Positions 49,285 to 58,663 of a stretch of DNA of 64,000 nt are shown piece by piece. The notes under the pieces are model-generated. The model had not been told where the DNA came from. It did not search any database and saw only the letters and a list, made by a program, of their open reading frames with translations. Both the position numbers and the translations under genes were made by a program. The stretch is from positions 18,799 to 82,798 of IMG/VR virus record IMGVR_UViG_3300034374_007216; one strand, 5' to 3'. Position 1 is the stretch's first letter, and each line of letters starts with the position of its first letter. The DNA is from a virus.

Positions 49285-50306
49285 AAAACATGAGATACAA
49301 TCCTAAAGATGATGATAGTCGTCAAACCATAGACGAGTACGGAGAAGAAACAGGTCATTGGGAAGAGGTTGAATCCTACAAGAACAGCACTTACGCTTGG
49401 AATCCTTTAGAGGATGCGACCAAGATACTCCGTGTAACGAAGTCAAGCCTTGGTACATTTGCATGGTGTCCTCAGCAATACTACCTTGAGAAGTTCAAGG
49501 GGCTACGGAGTGAACAAAGATACTACCATGATAGAGGTTTGAATGTTCACGACATGGTGGAATACTTTTGGGCGAACTTCGATAAGACCGACGAGGCTCT
49601 AAAGTTAATTGCTGATGAAAGATATGATGAGGCCAAGCAACTTCTCTATGATACTATTCCCATGCCTACTACACCCTATTCTTATGGGGAAGAAGACCAA
49701 ATCGAACAATGGTTGGATTGGCAGTTTGAACGGCTGATTCAAACAAACGGCAAGTATTGGAAGCCAGCGAAGGTTGAAGCAAATATCCAAGCAACGAGGT
49801 TTGTTATGATTGATAACACACCTGTTCCTATTCACATGAATGGTTACATAGATACCATTTTTAGACACGATGACGATAGTTATGCACTTATGGAATTGAA
49901 AACAGGTAAGTGGAAAAAGAATAAGATGAGCAACATGCGGCAAGAAATGGGTTTCTATCGCATGATGTTAGAGAACAGTAACCACCACGAATTCCTACCT
50001 ATCACCCATTGGGGTTGGGAATTTCCGGGTGGTAACATAGAGGGCGGTGAAAACACGAAAATTCACTACGAAAAAGCAAATTCTTCCACGATGAAATCAG
50101 TGGAGAAAAATTTAGAAAGACTCGTTAAGGCACATATAGATATGGACTTTGCACCTAATCCTTGGTTGGGTAAATCGAAGCCCGAAGTTCCACTTGAAGA
50201 ACAAACTCTCAAGTGTAATTGGTGCGACTACAAAGCGGATTGTTCGTTTTGGAGTTTGACCGATGAGTTCCTTGACGAAATAATGGAGGATGAAAAGAAT
50301 GAATGA
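49281..50306 (+). CDS. Cas4/RecB-type nuclease with Fe-S cysteines
   Basis: 341 residues from GTG 49281 (GTGA overlap); ATG 49290 is an alternative. PD-(D/E)XK core: His90 (NVHDMV), Asp191 (GYIDTIF), Glu205-x-Lys207 (ELKTGK). Cys63 together with Cys312, Cys315 and Cys321 has the spacing of the iron-sulphur cluster of Cas4 and AddB-type nucleases. It likely processes DNA ends during recombination. No CRISPR genes or arrays are nearby. Confidence 0.85.
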   Translation: MKNMRYNPKDDDSRQTIDEYGEETGHWEEVESYKNSTYAWNPLEDATKILRVTKSSLGTFAWCPQQYYLEKFKGLRSEQRYYHDRGLNVHDMVEYFWANFDKTDEALKLIADERYDEAKQLLYDTIPMPTTPYSYGEEDQIEQWLDWQFERLIQTNGKYWKPAKVEANIQATRFVMIDNTPVPIHMNGYIDTIFRHDDDSYALMELKTGKWKKNKMSNMRQEMGFYRMMLENSNHHEFLPITHWGWEFPGGNIEGGENTKIHYEKANSSTMKSVEKNLERLVKAHIDMDFAPNPWLGKSKPEVPLEEQTLKCNWCDYKADCSFWSLTDEFLDEIMEDEKNE

Positions 50307-50604
50307 AGTAATAACATTGTTGGAATATGTATTGAATGAACAGATAGCAAACGGCTCTTGTGTAGTGCGTTTGTACAAAGGTAAGGGTGGCAACTTGGAA
50401 AACCGAAGTGCCTTCCTTAGAAAATCATATCGTCAAACCACTTTAGATGAGTTTGTTGATATTGATTTTGGTAGCGTGGCTATAGCACAACCGCACTATC
50501 TCCACTACACAATACATCCAAGAGAATTGTTCAATGAGAACATTCTCAGTTTATACCACAAACTGAAAGACGATATTGCTGACTATCTTATTAGAAGCCG
50601 GTGA
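50299..50604 (+). CDS. Hypothetical protein
   Basis: 101 residues from ATG 50299 (ribosome site GGAGGATG), overlapping the nuclease gene by 8 bp. Mixed alpha/beta with VVRLYKGKGGNLENRSAFLRKS. Between nuclease and primase, so possibly a replication accessory. No family recognised. Confidence 0.65.
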   Translation: MNEVITLLEYVLNEQIANGSCVVRLYKGKGGNLENRSAFLRKSYRQTTLDEFVDIDFGSVAIAQPHYLHYTIHPRELFNENILSLYHKLKDDIADYLIRSR

Positions 50605-50608
50605 TTGA

Positions 50609-51694
50609 GTGGCTTTCATTCCAATAGACTTCCCAAGGGAAGTCCTTGAATTGCCGAGCGATGGAATGAAAGGTTGGCGGCGAATGGTAAAAAACGCTGA
50701 TGAATTAGAATCGTATTGGCGTGGTAAAAATGGTTCGGGCAATGTGTATTTCACAGCCTACGGCTATACTGATACCACAGCACCTAAACATCACAGGGTT
50801 GATTACAACACTCCGTTGATACATCACTTTGTAATGGACTTCGATTGTAAGGATTTCAAAAACAAGGGTGCAGATGTACCGTTTGAAGTACCACAAGAAG
50901 AAGTGCGACGACTCCATAATTATTTACTCAGTAAAGAAATATTACACTTTGTTTGGTTTTCGGGTGGGGGCTTTCACATTTGGATTCCTCTTGCTGAATC
51001 ACTACAACCAAAATCGGGCAGTGAAGTATCTCAAATCAAATATTCTGGAAGGGTTCTCATTAATACATGGGAGAAAGAAATCGGTACATTACGATGTAAT
51101 GACCCTACTGTAGCGTTTGATACATCGGGTATGATACGCATACCCAATTCTTACAATGCGAAGCGTGGCTGTTGGAGTATTCCTCTATCCTCCGAAGAAT
51201 TACTCACACTTAGCCATGATGATTTGATGAATCTTGCTCAAGAATCGAGGCGGGGGTATTACCCTCTCGGTCAAAATAAATTAACGATGAAAATAATTGT
51301 TAATAAGATAGCACAGCAACACAACGGTAAGGCTGTTGATTTACCTACAGTATTGTTTGATGATGTGCATATACTGCCTTGCTTATCACAGGCGGCGATG
51401 GGTGGAGGCAATCCTATCCATCGTGCGAGATACCACTTTGTTTCTTATTTAGCGGATAGGTTTCGTATGTTTTTCCCTGCTTGGAAGGTCGCTGATGATG
51501 AAAAAGAAAAGCACATAGTTGATATTGTGTCAATCTGTGAACAACAGCAATGGGTGGATTTTAATAGAGAAATTACTGAGGGGCAAGTACGAAGCATTGT
51601 CATGACAGGTTACTCCCATGCGACCTGTGGCACGCTTTACTCCGAAGGATTTTGTGTAGGTAAATGTAAGTATTACGATAAAACAGGTGAATAA
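50609..51694 (+). CDS. Archaeo-eukaryotic primase small-subunit-like protein
   Basis: 361 residues from GTG 50609. Catalytic DxD in FVMDFDCKD (Asp77, Asp79), the conserved SGGGFHIW (Ser118 to His123), and a later RIPNSYNAK that fits the third catalytic segment. The C-terminal Cys set CGTLYSEGFCVGKCKYY may form a zinc or iron-sulphur site, as in some PriCT/PriL-like tails. It makes primers for PolB. A fused C-terminal domain could replace a separate large subunit, which is not found here. Confidence 0.85.
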   Translation: MAFIPIDFPREVLELPSDGMKGWRRMVKNADELESYWRGKNGSGNVYFTAYGYTDTTAPKHHRVDYNTPLIHHFVMDFDCKDFKNKGADVPFEVPQEEVRRLHNYLLSKEILHFVWFSGGGFHIWIPLAESLQPKSGSEVSQIKYSGRVLINTWEKEIGTLRCNDPTVAFDTSGMIRIPNSYNAKRGCWSIPLSSEELLTLSHDDLMNLAQESRRGYYPLGQNKLTMKIIVNKIAQQHNGKAVDLPTVLFDDVHILPCLSQAAMGGGNPIHRARYHFVSYLADRFRMFFPAWKVADDEKEKHIVDIVSICEQQQWVDFNREITEGQVRSIVMTGYSHATCGTLYSEGFCVGKCKYYDKTGE

Positions 51695-51695
51695 T

Positions 51696-51944
51696 ATGGC
51701 AGAAAAGAAATTGAAAGATAAAGTAATTGAAGCGTTAGAAGGTGCAGAATTAACTTCAAGAGAAATTCTTGATAAGATAAACAAGAAATACAAAAGAGGA
51801 GCAACGATGCATGAAGTTACAAATATGCTTCGTGCTTCCGAATTTGAAAAACTTGAAAGAACTGTAAAAATAAGTTATGGTTTAGGACAAACTCATGTAA
51901 TGCCTTATTGGAGGTTAAAGGATGAAGCCGCATTTAATAATTGA
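51696..51944 (+). CDS. Small winged-helix protein
   Basis: 82 residues from ATG 51696. Helix (KLKDKVIEALEGA), helix (TSREILDKINKKY), helix (TMHEVTNMLRAS) and a beta wing (VKISYGLGQTHVMPYWRL) fit a winged helix-turn-helix DNA-binding fold. It lies between primase and nuclease genes; a replication-initiation or regulatory role is possible. It overlaps the nuclease gene by 23 bp. Confidence 0.65.
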   Translation: MAEKKLKDKVIEALEGAELTSREILDKINKKYKRGATMHEVTNMLRASEFEKLERTVKISYGLGQTHVMPYWRLKDEAAFNN

Positions 51945-52617
51945 TACGAATGAAAGAGGATTGCTATGCGAATCTATTGAGCGTAAAGCGAACAATGCTG
52001 GTCTTACAGTTGTTCGACAAAATTTGTTAGTGGGTGATTACTTACTTGGAGGGGCTTGCGTTGAGGCTAAGAGTATTCCCGACTTATTCCAATCAAGTTA
52101 CAGTGGTCATCTGTGGAGGCAACTTGAAAATATGGATATGAATTATGAAAGATTCTTCCTTGTAGTACACGGTTCTATAGAAAAGCATGTGGCACAAATG
52201 AAACAAAATGGTAAAGTTGTTAGTTATTCAAAGATACAAAGTGAATTGTTAGGTACGCTTGCTCGATTGATGTCGGATTTTGAATGCCAAGTATTTTTTT
52301 CACCATCAACAAGTGATGCGGCATCTTTTATTGTAAAACTACATGACAAACTCCACAAACCCGCAAGTAAGCATGGAGCACAATCTTTGAGGCGTGTAGC
52401 ATCAAATGACTTGCGAGTTGATATGATAGCAACAATTCCGGGTATCGGGCATGAAACTGCCGAGAAGATGCTTGAGAAATGCGGAAGCATAGAAGAGATG
52501 TGCTTTGCTGAATCGTTAAAACAAATTAAAGGATTAGGAGATAAAAGAAGGAAGTTAATAGTTGATATATTGACGAGCGAAGAACCTGTTCGACAAGAAC
52601 GGAAAATCAATCGTTAA
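51922..52617 (+). CDS. ERCC4/XPF-type nuclease
   Basis: 231 residues. Nuclease core: DTNERG (Asp8, Glu11), VGDY (Asp39) and EAKSIPDL (Glu48, Lys50), the divergent form of ERKxxxD. The C-terminal part has two helix-hairpin-helix elements, IATIPGIGHETAEKML and IKGLGDKRRKLI. This matches the nuclease plus HhH half of archaeal XPF/Hef, without helicase. It cuts branched or flap DNA during recombination or replication. Its TAA stop lies in promoter block 10. Confidence 0.9.
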   Translation: MKPHLIIDTNERGLLCESIERKANNAGLTVVRQNLLVGDYLLGGACVEAKSIPDLFQSSYSGHLWRQLENMDMNYERFFLVVHGSIEKHVAQMKQNGKVVSYSKIQSELLGTLARLMSDFECQVFFSPSTSDAASFIVKLHDKLHKPASKHGAQSLRRVASNDLRVDMIATIPGIGHETAEKMLEKCGSIEEMCFAESLKQIKGLGDKRRKLIVDILTSEEPVRQERKINR

Positions 52618-52640
52618 TATTTAAACTGACTAAGAAAAAA
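52614..52640 (+). promoter_or_regulatory. Virus promoter block 10
   Basis: TTAATATTTAAAC then TGACTAAGAAAAAA, followed by GGAGATGA. The TATA centre is 32.5 bp before ATG 52654. It drives the helicase-exonuclease-chaperonin group. Confidence 0.85.
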
Positions 52641-52653
52641 GGAGATGAGAGAG

Positions 52654-54054
52654 ATGACTATTGTAAAAAATTACCGAGCCGTACAGAAATTTCCAATATT
52701 AAATGCATACCTACACCATTTTTCATTGACATCATTGAGAAATGAAATACCGGGTTTGTTATCGTTTTTTTTCATACAGGGTCAAACAACACTACCATAC
52801 TTACGACTACCAACAGGCGATACGCATTTGGACCTACGAGTACATGTGTTTTGGATTCAACCCTCAAGGACAGGTAAATCAATCGCATGGAACTTCATCA
52901 GTGACATAATGAAGGAAGCCGATATTCCTTTTGAGTTATTCGCATCGGGTACAGACGCAGGTTTGATTGGTTCAACAGATACCGAGTATGATGGAAACGG
53001 TAAGCCTACAGGTGAAGTAATAACAGTTGAAGGGCTTTTAAGTGGTCGTAAAGCAATCAATTTCGATGAAGGGTCAATCCTTCTAACACCGAATAAACAT
53101 AGTCAAGAAACAGTGTTGTATCTTCAAACGGCATGTAACCCTGTAGGTAGCGGAAATAATACACTCGTTAAACACATGAAAGGAAACAAAATTGAGTGTC
53201 CTTCACTTGTGTCGCTTTGGATTACCACTTACCCTCCAAAGGGAGTAAAAGAGTATGTTCTCACTAAGGGTATCTTTCAGCGTGTATTGTTGCATTACGC
53301 TCATTGGGATTTAGATGACAGACAAGATGTAAGTTATACTCGATTGAATACCTTTTACAAAAAGCCAAATGTAGTTGAATATTCAAGAGAAGATTTGTAT
53401 GAATACTTTATAAATACTGACAAAAGAATTCGTGACCGATTATTGAATCTTGAAGAAATTACTTTCACTCAATGGAGTGAATCTTCAAGTGAAGAAAAAG
53501 AAGAGATAGTGCAACGACACATGTGGGAAATGTTTAGTGTGTCAAAGGATTTTGAAACTGCTTTACTACAATCATCGGATGAAATATACGATTTACTTCG
53601 CAACATGTCGCCTACGATGTCGGATATTGTTGCATCTTTCGTACCTGCGATAGAAAATTATCTTGGTATATTTTCTGTTCACATGGCATTGCTTGATGAG
53701 TCGTGGGTCATTACTGCTGAACATGTGGATATGTCGCATGAAATTTTGATTGACATATTTAGAAATCTAATCACATGGCTTGAAGATTCAGTTGAGATTG
53801 GTAACAACAAACAAAAAGAATCGAAGATTACTGAATCCATGATGAGTGTCTATCTTGAATGCACTCCTCATGAAATAGAAAACTTTGGCGACGGTTGGAG
53901 ATTACAGTCAATTGTCATGGGTCAATATGAAAATACGGCAAAAGTTTCTAAGAGCACAGCACAACGGCACTTCAAGGACTACGGCGGTGATTTGTTTCAA
54001 CGAAAGAAATCTGGTGGTCGTGTATATATTCGTAGGAAGGGTACAAATGAGTGA
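52654..54054 (+). CDS. P-loop ATPase, probable replicative helicase (DUF3987-like)
   Basis: 466 residues from ATG 52654, which keeps the common promoter spacing. Walker A QPSRTGKS (69-76) and Walker B INFDEGS (Asp138, Glu139) lie in the N-terminal half. The C-terminal half is helical and ends in a likely winged helix (SKSTAQRHFKDYGGDLFQRKKSGGRVYIRR). The layout resembles DUF3987-type primase-associated helicases and, more distantly, MCM-type AAA+ proteins. No other replicative helicase is seen in the window, which supports this role. Confidence 0.7.
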   Translation: MTIVKNYRAVQKFPILNAYLHHFSLTSLRNEIPGLLSFFFIQGQTTLPYLRLPTGDTHLDLRVHVFWIQPSRTGKSIAWNFISDIMKEADIPFELFASGTDAGLIGSTDTEYDGNGKPTGEVITVEGLLSGRKAINFDEGSILLTPNKHSQETVLYLQTACNPVGSGNNTLVKHMKGNKIECPSLVSLWITTYPPKGVKEYVLTKGIFQRVLLHYAHWDLDDRQDVSYTRLNTFYKKPNVVEYSREDLYEYFINTDKRIRDRLLNLEEITFTQWSESSSEEKEEIVQRHMWEMFSVSKDFETALLQSSDEIYDLLRNMSPTMSDIVASFVPAIENYLGIFSVHMALLDESWVITAEHVDMSHEILIDIFRNLITWLEDSVEIGNNKQKESKITESMMSVYLECTPHEIENFGDGWRLQSIVMGQYENTAKVSKSTAQRHFKDYGGDLFQRKKSGGRVYIRRKGTNE

Positions 54055-54652
54055 TGTGTTGGCATTAGATATTGAAACTACAAACTTCTCGTGGGAAATT
54101 GGAGGTTGGGATAAGACGGCATCGTTTGAACCATCAGTCGTGGCGACATGGGATGGTAACAAAGGAACTATCTATTGTGATGAATCCATTGATAATGAGC
54201 ATGTTGTAAAAGCCCTACATCCTCGTACTCTCGGAGATGACCTAACAGAACACATAGAAAAGGGCGGTGTAATCATAGGGCATAATATCAAATCATTTGA
54301 TTTACCCGTATTGCGTGATTCACTCGATTGTTGGGCTGTCAATGATTTACTTGGTAAATCCGATGCCGTCATAGATACAAGACATTTGATAAACAAAGCA
54401 TCTCTAAGTGTTGGTAAAGTTGATTTAACACTTGGTATGCTTGCAAAAACTACATTCAACGACAATAAGTTAATGAACAGTGCAGATGCACCGATTGCTT
54501 GGAGAGAGGGGCGATATGATGAGGTGGCAAAATACTGCTTGAGTGATGCCAAAATAACATACGATTTGTATGAGTTTGGTAAGAGTGAAGGCTACATTTC
54601 ATCACGAAGTCTTGAAACAGGCGATGTCGTTGAAATCCAAGTTGAGTGGTAA
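54047..54652 (+). CDS. DEDD-family 3'-5' exonuclease
   Basis: 201 residues from ATG 54047, overlapping the ATPase gene by 8 bp. ExoI LALDIETT (Asp8, Glu10), ExoII GHNIKSFDLPVL (His, Asn, then Asp), ExoIII YCLSDAKITYDLY (Tyr-x3-Asp). The Tyr in ExoIII makes it the DEDDy kind, like proofreading domains of DNA polymerases. Free-standing enzymes of this type trim DNA or RNA 3' ends. It adds to the proofreading domain already present in PolB. Confidence 0.85.
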   Translation: MSDVLALDIETTNFSWEIGGWDKTASFEPSVVATWDGNKGTIYCDESIDNEHVVKALHPRTLGDDLTEHIEKGGVIIGHNIKSFDLPVLRDSLDCWAVNDLLGKSDAVIDTRHLINKASLSVGKVDLTLGMLAKTTFNDNKLMNSADAPIAWREGRYDEVAKYCLSDAKITYDLYEFGKSEGYISSRSLETGDVVEIQVEW

Positions 54653-54654
54653 AT

Positions 54655-56154
54655 ATGGAGAAGGAAACAAACAAAGGAACAGCACAAGTACATAACATAA
54701 GAGCGGCGAAAACTGTAGCAGAAACAGTCAAATCAACGCTTGGCCCTATGGGTATGGATAAAATGATGGTGGATGGGCATGGCAATGTCATTGTAACAAA
54801 TGACGGTGCTACCATTCTTCGTGAATTAGATGTATCACATCCGGGCGGGAAGATGATTGCAGAAGTTGCAAAAACTCAAGAAACTCTTTGTTATGATGGA
54901 ACAACAAGTACAGTGGTACTCGCAGGTCAATTGTTAGGCAACAGCGAAACCCTGTTTGAAAAAGGGTTACACCCCAATGTCATTTGTCGTGGGTATCATG
55001 AAGCCGCACAGATGGCTGTCAAGTATCTTGCTGATGAAATTAAAATTGGCGACAAAAGTAATGAAGCATTGATAGGTGTAGCAAAAACTGCAATCACAGG
55101 TAAGACGCTTGAAAGTGCTCTCGATGCAGTAGCCTCACTTTGTGTATCAGCCGTACAAAAAGCGGGTGATGCAGAAAGCGTCAAGGTCGTATCGTTTGCA
55201 GGTGGTTCGTTAGAAGATTCTTACTTGTATGATGGTATCATTGTCAATAAGGACTATGTGCTTGAGGGTGAAGATAATTACTCACAAATGCTTCTCATCA
55301 ACGCAGGTCTTGAAGTTGAAAAGAGCGAAGAAAATGTACAGGTGCAATTGGATGCATCGTCATTCCAAACATACAAGAGTGCAGGTAAGGCTGATTTACT
55401 TTTACAAGCAAAAGAAATAGTTACCGCTTTGCCAAACGGCGGTGTTGTATTTGTACGGGATGGAGTACATGACATTGTTTGTGCTCATCTCAAAAAGAAC
55501 AATATCATGGTGGTACGAAGAGTACCCGAATCATCATTGCGTGCTTTGAGCCGTATGGCAAATACTCCAATCTATCAAACCGCAGAAGATATTGAGGCGG
55601 CGGCTGATGTAAAAATTACTCGTGAAAGAAAAAACGATGTTTGGTATTTGTTTGTTGATAGCGAACATGAATCAAACGAAGCAACACTTGTATTGCGTGG
55701 TGCTACAACGCACACACTTGAAGAAGTCGAGCGTGGGTTTGATGATGCACTTGGCGTAGTTTCACTCGTTATGAACAGTAAAGAGTATGTTGTTGGTGGA
55801 GGTAATTCGTATCTTCGCATGGCTGTACACCTACGCCAACATGCCGCACAGATTGGTGGAAGAGCACAAATGGCGATTGAAGCATTTGCTGACGCATTAG
55901 AAATTATCCCTGCCACGATTGCAGAAAATGCGGGGCATGACCCACTTGACACCATTCTTGCTATGCGACACGAGATTCTTCAAGGCAACACATCGGTAGG
56001 TCCAAATGTAACCAATGGTGGTGTCAAAGACCTGCTTGAAGATATGGTTATTGAACCCGTTGAATTAGTTCGTCAAGCGGTGCTAAGTGCGGCAGAAGTT
56101 ACTAATGCTATCTTACGCATTGACGACATTATTGCACGACGACCTACACAGTGA
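54655..56154 (+). CDS. Group II chaperonin (thermosome subunit)
   Basis: 499 residues from ATG 54655, shorter than cellular thermosome subunits (about 540). Motifs: STLGPMGMDKMM, NDGATILREL, YDGTTSTVVLAGQLL (the cellular form is GDGTT) and VVGGGNSYLRMA (cellular: GGGA-x-E). The ATP-binding and catalytic Asp of DGTT and a late Asp in FDDALGVV are kept, so it probably hydrolyses ATP. It folds proteins, perhaps capsid or replication proteins, or replaces host subunits. A thermosome gene is a known trait of magroviruses and points to an archaeal host. Confidence 0.95.
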   Translation: MEKETNKGTAQVHNIRAAKTVAETVKSTLGPMGMDKMMVDGHGNVIVTNDGATILRELDVSHPGGKMIAEVAKTQETLCYDGTTSTVVLAGQLLGNSETLFEKGLHPNVICRGYHEAAQMAVKYLADEIKIGDKSNEALIGVAKTAITGKTLESALDAVASLCVSAVQKAGDAESVKVVSFAGGSLEDSYLYDGIIVNKDYVLEGEDNYSQMLLINAGLEVEKSEENVQVQLDASSFQTYKSAGKADLLLQAKEIVTALPNGGVVFVRDGVHDIVCAHLKKNNIMVVRRVPESSLRALSRMANTPIYQTAEDIEAAADVKITRERKNDVWYLFVDSEHESNEATLVLRGATTHTLEEVERGFDDALGVVSLVMNSKEYVVGGGNSYLRMAVHLRQHAAQIGGRAQMAIEAFADALEIIPATIAENAGHDPLDTILAMRHEILQGNTSVGPNVTNGGVKDLLEDMVIEPVELVRQAVLSAAEVTNAILRIDDIIARRPTQ

Positions 56155-56158
56155 TACA

Positions 56159-56359
56159 ATGGGTAAATTGTTTGATAGGCTACAGCAACCTTGTCCTCGT
56201 TGCGGGGCTATAGATGTGCCAAGAAGAATGATTGCACGATTCGTTGATGGTGATAGAGAGCGAGCATATCTTATGTTTTGTCCTCACTGCGGGGAGTTTT
56301 GGCTCGACCCAACCGTGAGAAGAAAGAAGCAGTACCATTTTGAGGCTTTGAAAAGATAG
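56159..56359 (+). CDS. Zinc-ribbon protein
   Basis: 66 residues from ATG 56159, 4 bp after the chaperonin stop. CPRCG and CPHCG separated by 26 residues form a zinc ribbon like those in transcription factors and polymerase subunits. Basic C terminus. It ends the plus-strand operon; about 60 bp later the convergent structural operon ends. Confidence 0.75.
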   Translation: MGKLFDRLQQPCPRCGAIDVPRRMIARFVDGDRERAYLMFCPHCGEFWLDPTVRRKKQYHFEALKR

Positions 56360-56419
56360 CGTTCTTTACTACTTGTATGCTCATTATTTTTTCCACATAT
56401 TCGTCTAACCATTTGTCCA

Positions 56420-58663
56420 TCATACCAACCCCAAGTTACTTAGTGAAGTGATAAGGTCATCTAATTTTGTTTGAATATTGTTAATGTTGATGTTGAGTTG
56501 ATTGATTGCTGTGGTAAAATCTGCGTGTGCTGTATCACCAACACCCGGTGGAGTTGGCACACCTGTTGGAGCACCTGCTTGAGGACCCAAACTTGGAACT
56601 GCTGTTTGAGAAGCGGGTGCTGTTCCAAAGAAGCCAACATTTTGACTCACAGATAAATTACCCGAAATATCAACAATTCTATTTGCTTCTGCACCGTCTA
56701 TTCCTGCTGTAATATCTATGACTTTTACATTACCACCCGTTGTTCCTGCGGCATAAATTTCTAAATCATCTCCTGCATTATAAACTTGTAATTTTGCTGG
56801 CCCTGTTCCATAGCCTAATTGCATACTATTTGCATATATCTTGTCGGGAACAATTAAAGCCTTAGCAGAAACATCAACTTGTGCAATATTTGTTGGAGTT
56901 CCTCCAAAATTACCTTTAAGAAATATATCTTTGTCTAAAAAAGTATTTTCAATAATAACATCATTAGAAGTTACTGATAATTTTAAATCACTTTGAACAG
57001 TTACTGTTCCTGTTAAATCCAATGTGGATTCTCCTTCAACGGCGGCAATTGCGTCAGCATCAACATAAGCAGTAGCCCCTGTTGCTATACCTGTTAATTT
57101 ATTTCTTTCGGATGTTGTCATCATCACATTAGTTAAACCATCAGCCAAATCATCAGCATCTAAAACTACAGCACCCGTTGCACTGTTCACGCTTTGTACA
57201 GGGGCGGCTGATGCGGCGGCGGCGGCATCAGTAAAACCTGCATCGTTAGTGAGTTCACTGATGTTATCGTTTGCACGCATAACAGCGTTAGAGCCAATTT
57301 TCGGTCGGTTGGATGCTCCACTGTCGAGCCATAGTGTATTACCGGCTACGCCACCGGGATTAGCACCTTGAGGGTCAAGTTCAAGCCCCGTGGGGTCAAT
57401 GAGTCCTGTAACAGTTAATTTACCATTCACAGTCAATTCTCCACCAACGGCATCCCACGATAAGTCGGCATCGCTTGTGAATCCACCAGCACCATCGGAG
57501 AGTTGCACAAGACCACTTGCACCCGATGAAGCAGGGCTTACTGTACCGCTTACCATCACTTTCTTCCACGCACTTCCATCGTAGGTGAACATTGTAGCCT
57601 CAGTTGCCACTACATTTGAATTCAATCCTGTACTATCGAATGTTACAGTGCTTCCACTTGGTACGCTTACAAACACGGTGTAGCCGGGTGGAAATGTACC
57701 ACTTGGATTGAGGTTAATGGTAGTGGATGGGGTGAGGACAAAAATTTGATTACTCCCAAAAGTAAATGTTTGGTTTGATGAGGGAGATGAAACATCAATA
57801 TGAGTTGGACCGAGAAGATGTGTATGCCGTGTGCCTCCCGAATCTTTTGACGAGTAATACAAATTTGCATCACCGTCTGCGTTGTATGATTGCCACATCG
57901 CACCGAGTCGGCTTGCCGCCAAGTTACCTGTTTCGGAGTGTAGGCTATCGAGGGCGGCGTGACCACTTACTGCTGTTGTAGCACCTACGATACCTGTAGT
58001 AACGGGTGTGAAATAAATTGGATTAGGTCGTACAAATATTCGCTTATCATTGCTTTCACTAATATTAAGATAAAGGTCGCCGCCTGTACCAGAATACACC
58101 GCACGAATAACAGCAAGCACTACACTTTGTTTTACCGTTAATCCACTTTTAGGCTCACTAAGAAATGCTGATGGGGTGGTTGGGTATGTGTTTGATGCTG
58201 TTGTAACGGGTGTACCCATTTCCCATGTAATGCACTGATTTGTTGTATCTGTTGATACATACACAACGATGAGAACTTCTTGACCTGTTGTAAGAGCACT
58301 GTAAGTTGCTCTTCGATGAGGACTTGTTGTAGTAAAAGCAACATCTTGAGTTGAGCCGGGTCCACCTGCAAACGCATATACTACACCGTCAATTACAGCG
58401 TGTCCACCTTCAATTCGCACAGTGTAACTGTTCGTTACTTGTTCGCATACACCCGGCAAATCTTCGGGAGTATTACGGTCACTGTCGGATGAGGCTGTAT
58501 CTTCCTCAAGTATGATACCGTTACCATGCACACCTTCAAGCATGTTGGTAAGCGATGGGCTTGTGATATGCTCTCCATCTTCTAAACTATCTGTAAATAC
58601 CCCGCTACCCGTCATGGATGCTTGGTTTGCCGCCGTATGCCCCGATAATGGATTCCCTGTCAT
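56420..58663 (-). CDS. Tail-fibre/receptor-binding-type protein
   Basis: 747 residues. Thr/Ser/Gly-rich and beta-structured throughout, like tail fibres. Recurrent phage-fibre pieces are visible: PVQSVNSATGAVVLDADDL, MMTTSERNKLTGIATGATAY, and a repeat-like ELTVNGKLTVTG. The C terminus is Pro-rich, then a helical coiled coil (INQLNININNIQTKLDDLI) that could trimerise. It probably contacts the host surface. Last gene of the minus-strand operon from 64 kb. Confidence 0.8.
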   Translation of the reverse strand: MTGNPLSGHTAANQASMTGSGVFTDSLEDGEHITSPSLTNMLEGVHGNGIILEEDTASSDSDRNTPEDLPGVCEQVTNSYTVRIEGGHAVIDGVVYAFAGGPGSTQDVAFTTTSPHRRATYSALTTGQEVLIVVYVSTDTTNQCITWEMGTPVTTASNTYPTTPSAFLSEPKSGLTVKQSVVLAVIRAVYSGTGGDLYLNISESNDKRIFVRPNPIYFTPVTTGIVGATTAVSGHAALDSLHSETGNLAASRLGAMWQSYNADGDANLYYSSKDSGGTRHTHLLGPTHIDVSSPSSNQTFTFGSNQIFVLTPSTTINLNPSGTFPPGYTVFVSVPSGSTVTFDSTGLNSNVVATEATMFTYDGSAWKKVMVSGTVSPASSGASGLVQLSDGAGGFTSDADLSWDAVGGELTVNGKLTVTGLIDPTGLELDPQGANPGGVAGNTLWLDSGASNRPKIGSNAVMRANDNISELTNDAGFTDAAAAASAAPVQSVNSATGAVVLDADDLADGLTNVMMTTSERNKLTGIATGATAYVDADAIAAVEGESTLDLTGTVTVQSDLKLSVTSNDVIIENTFLDKDIFLKGNFGGTPTNIAQVDVSAKALIVPDKIYANSMQLGYGTGPAKLQVYNAGDDLEIYAAGTTGGNVKVIDITAGIDGAEANRIVDISGNLSVSQNVGFFGTAPASQTAVPSLGPQAGAPTGVPTPPGVGDTAHADFTTAINQLNININNIQTKLDDLITSLSNLGLV

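Noticed and set aside
49281-50306. CRISPR adaptation gene cas4
   Set aside because: The Cas4-like nuclease has no cas1, cas2 or repeat array near it; it fits the viral recombination nuclease role better.
14378-52640. Dispersed 25-bp repeats as a CRISPR array or mobile element ends
   Set aside because: Spacing is kilobases, always upstream of start codons on one strand, with a TATA element; this fits promoters only.
55575-55955. Minus-strand ORF of 126 codons inside the chaperonin gene
   Set aside because: Antisense to an unmistakable thermosome gene.
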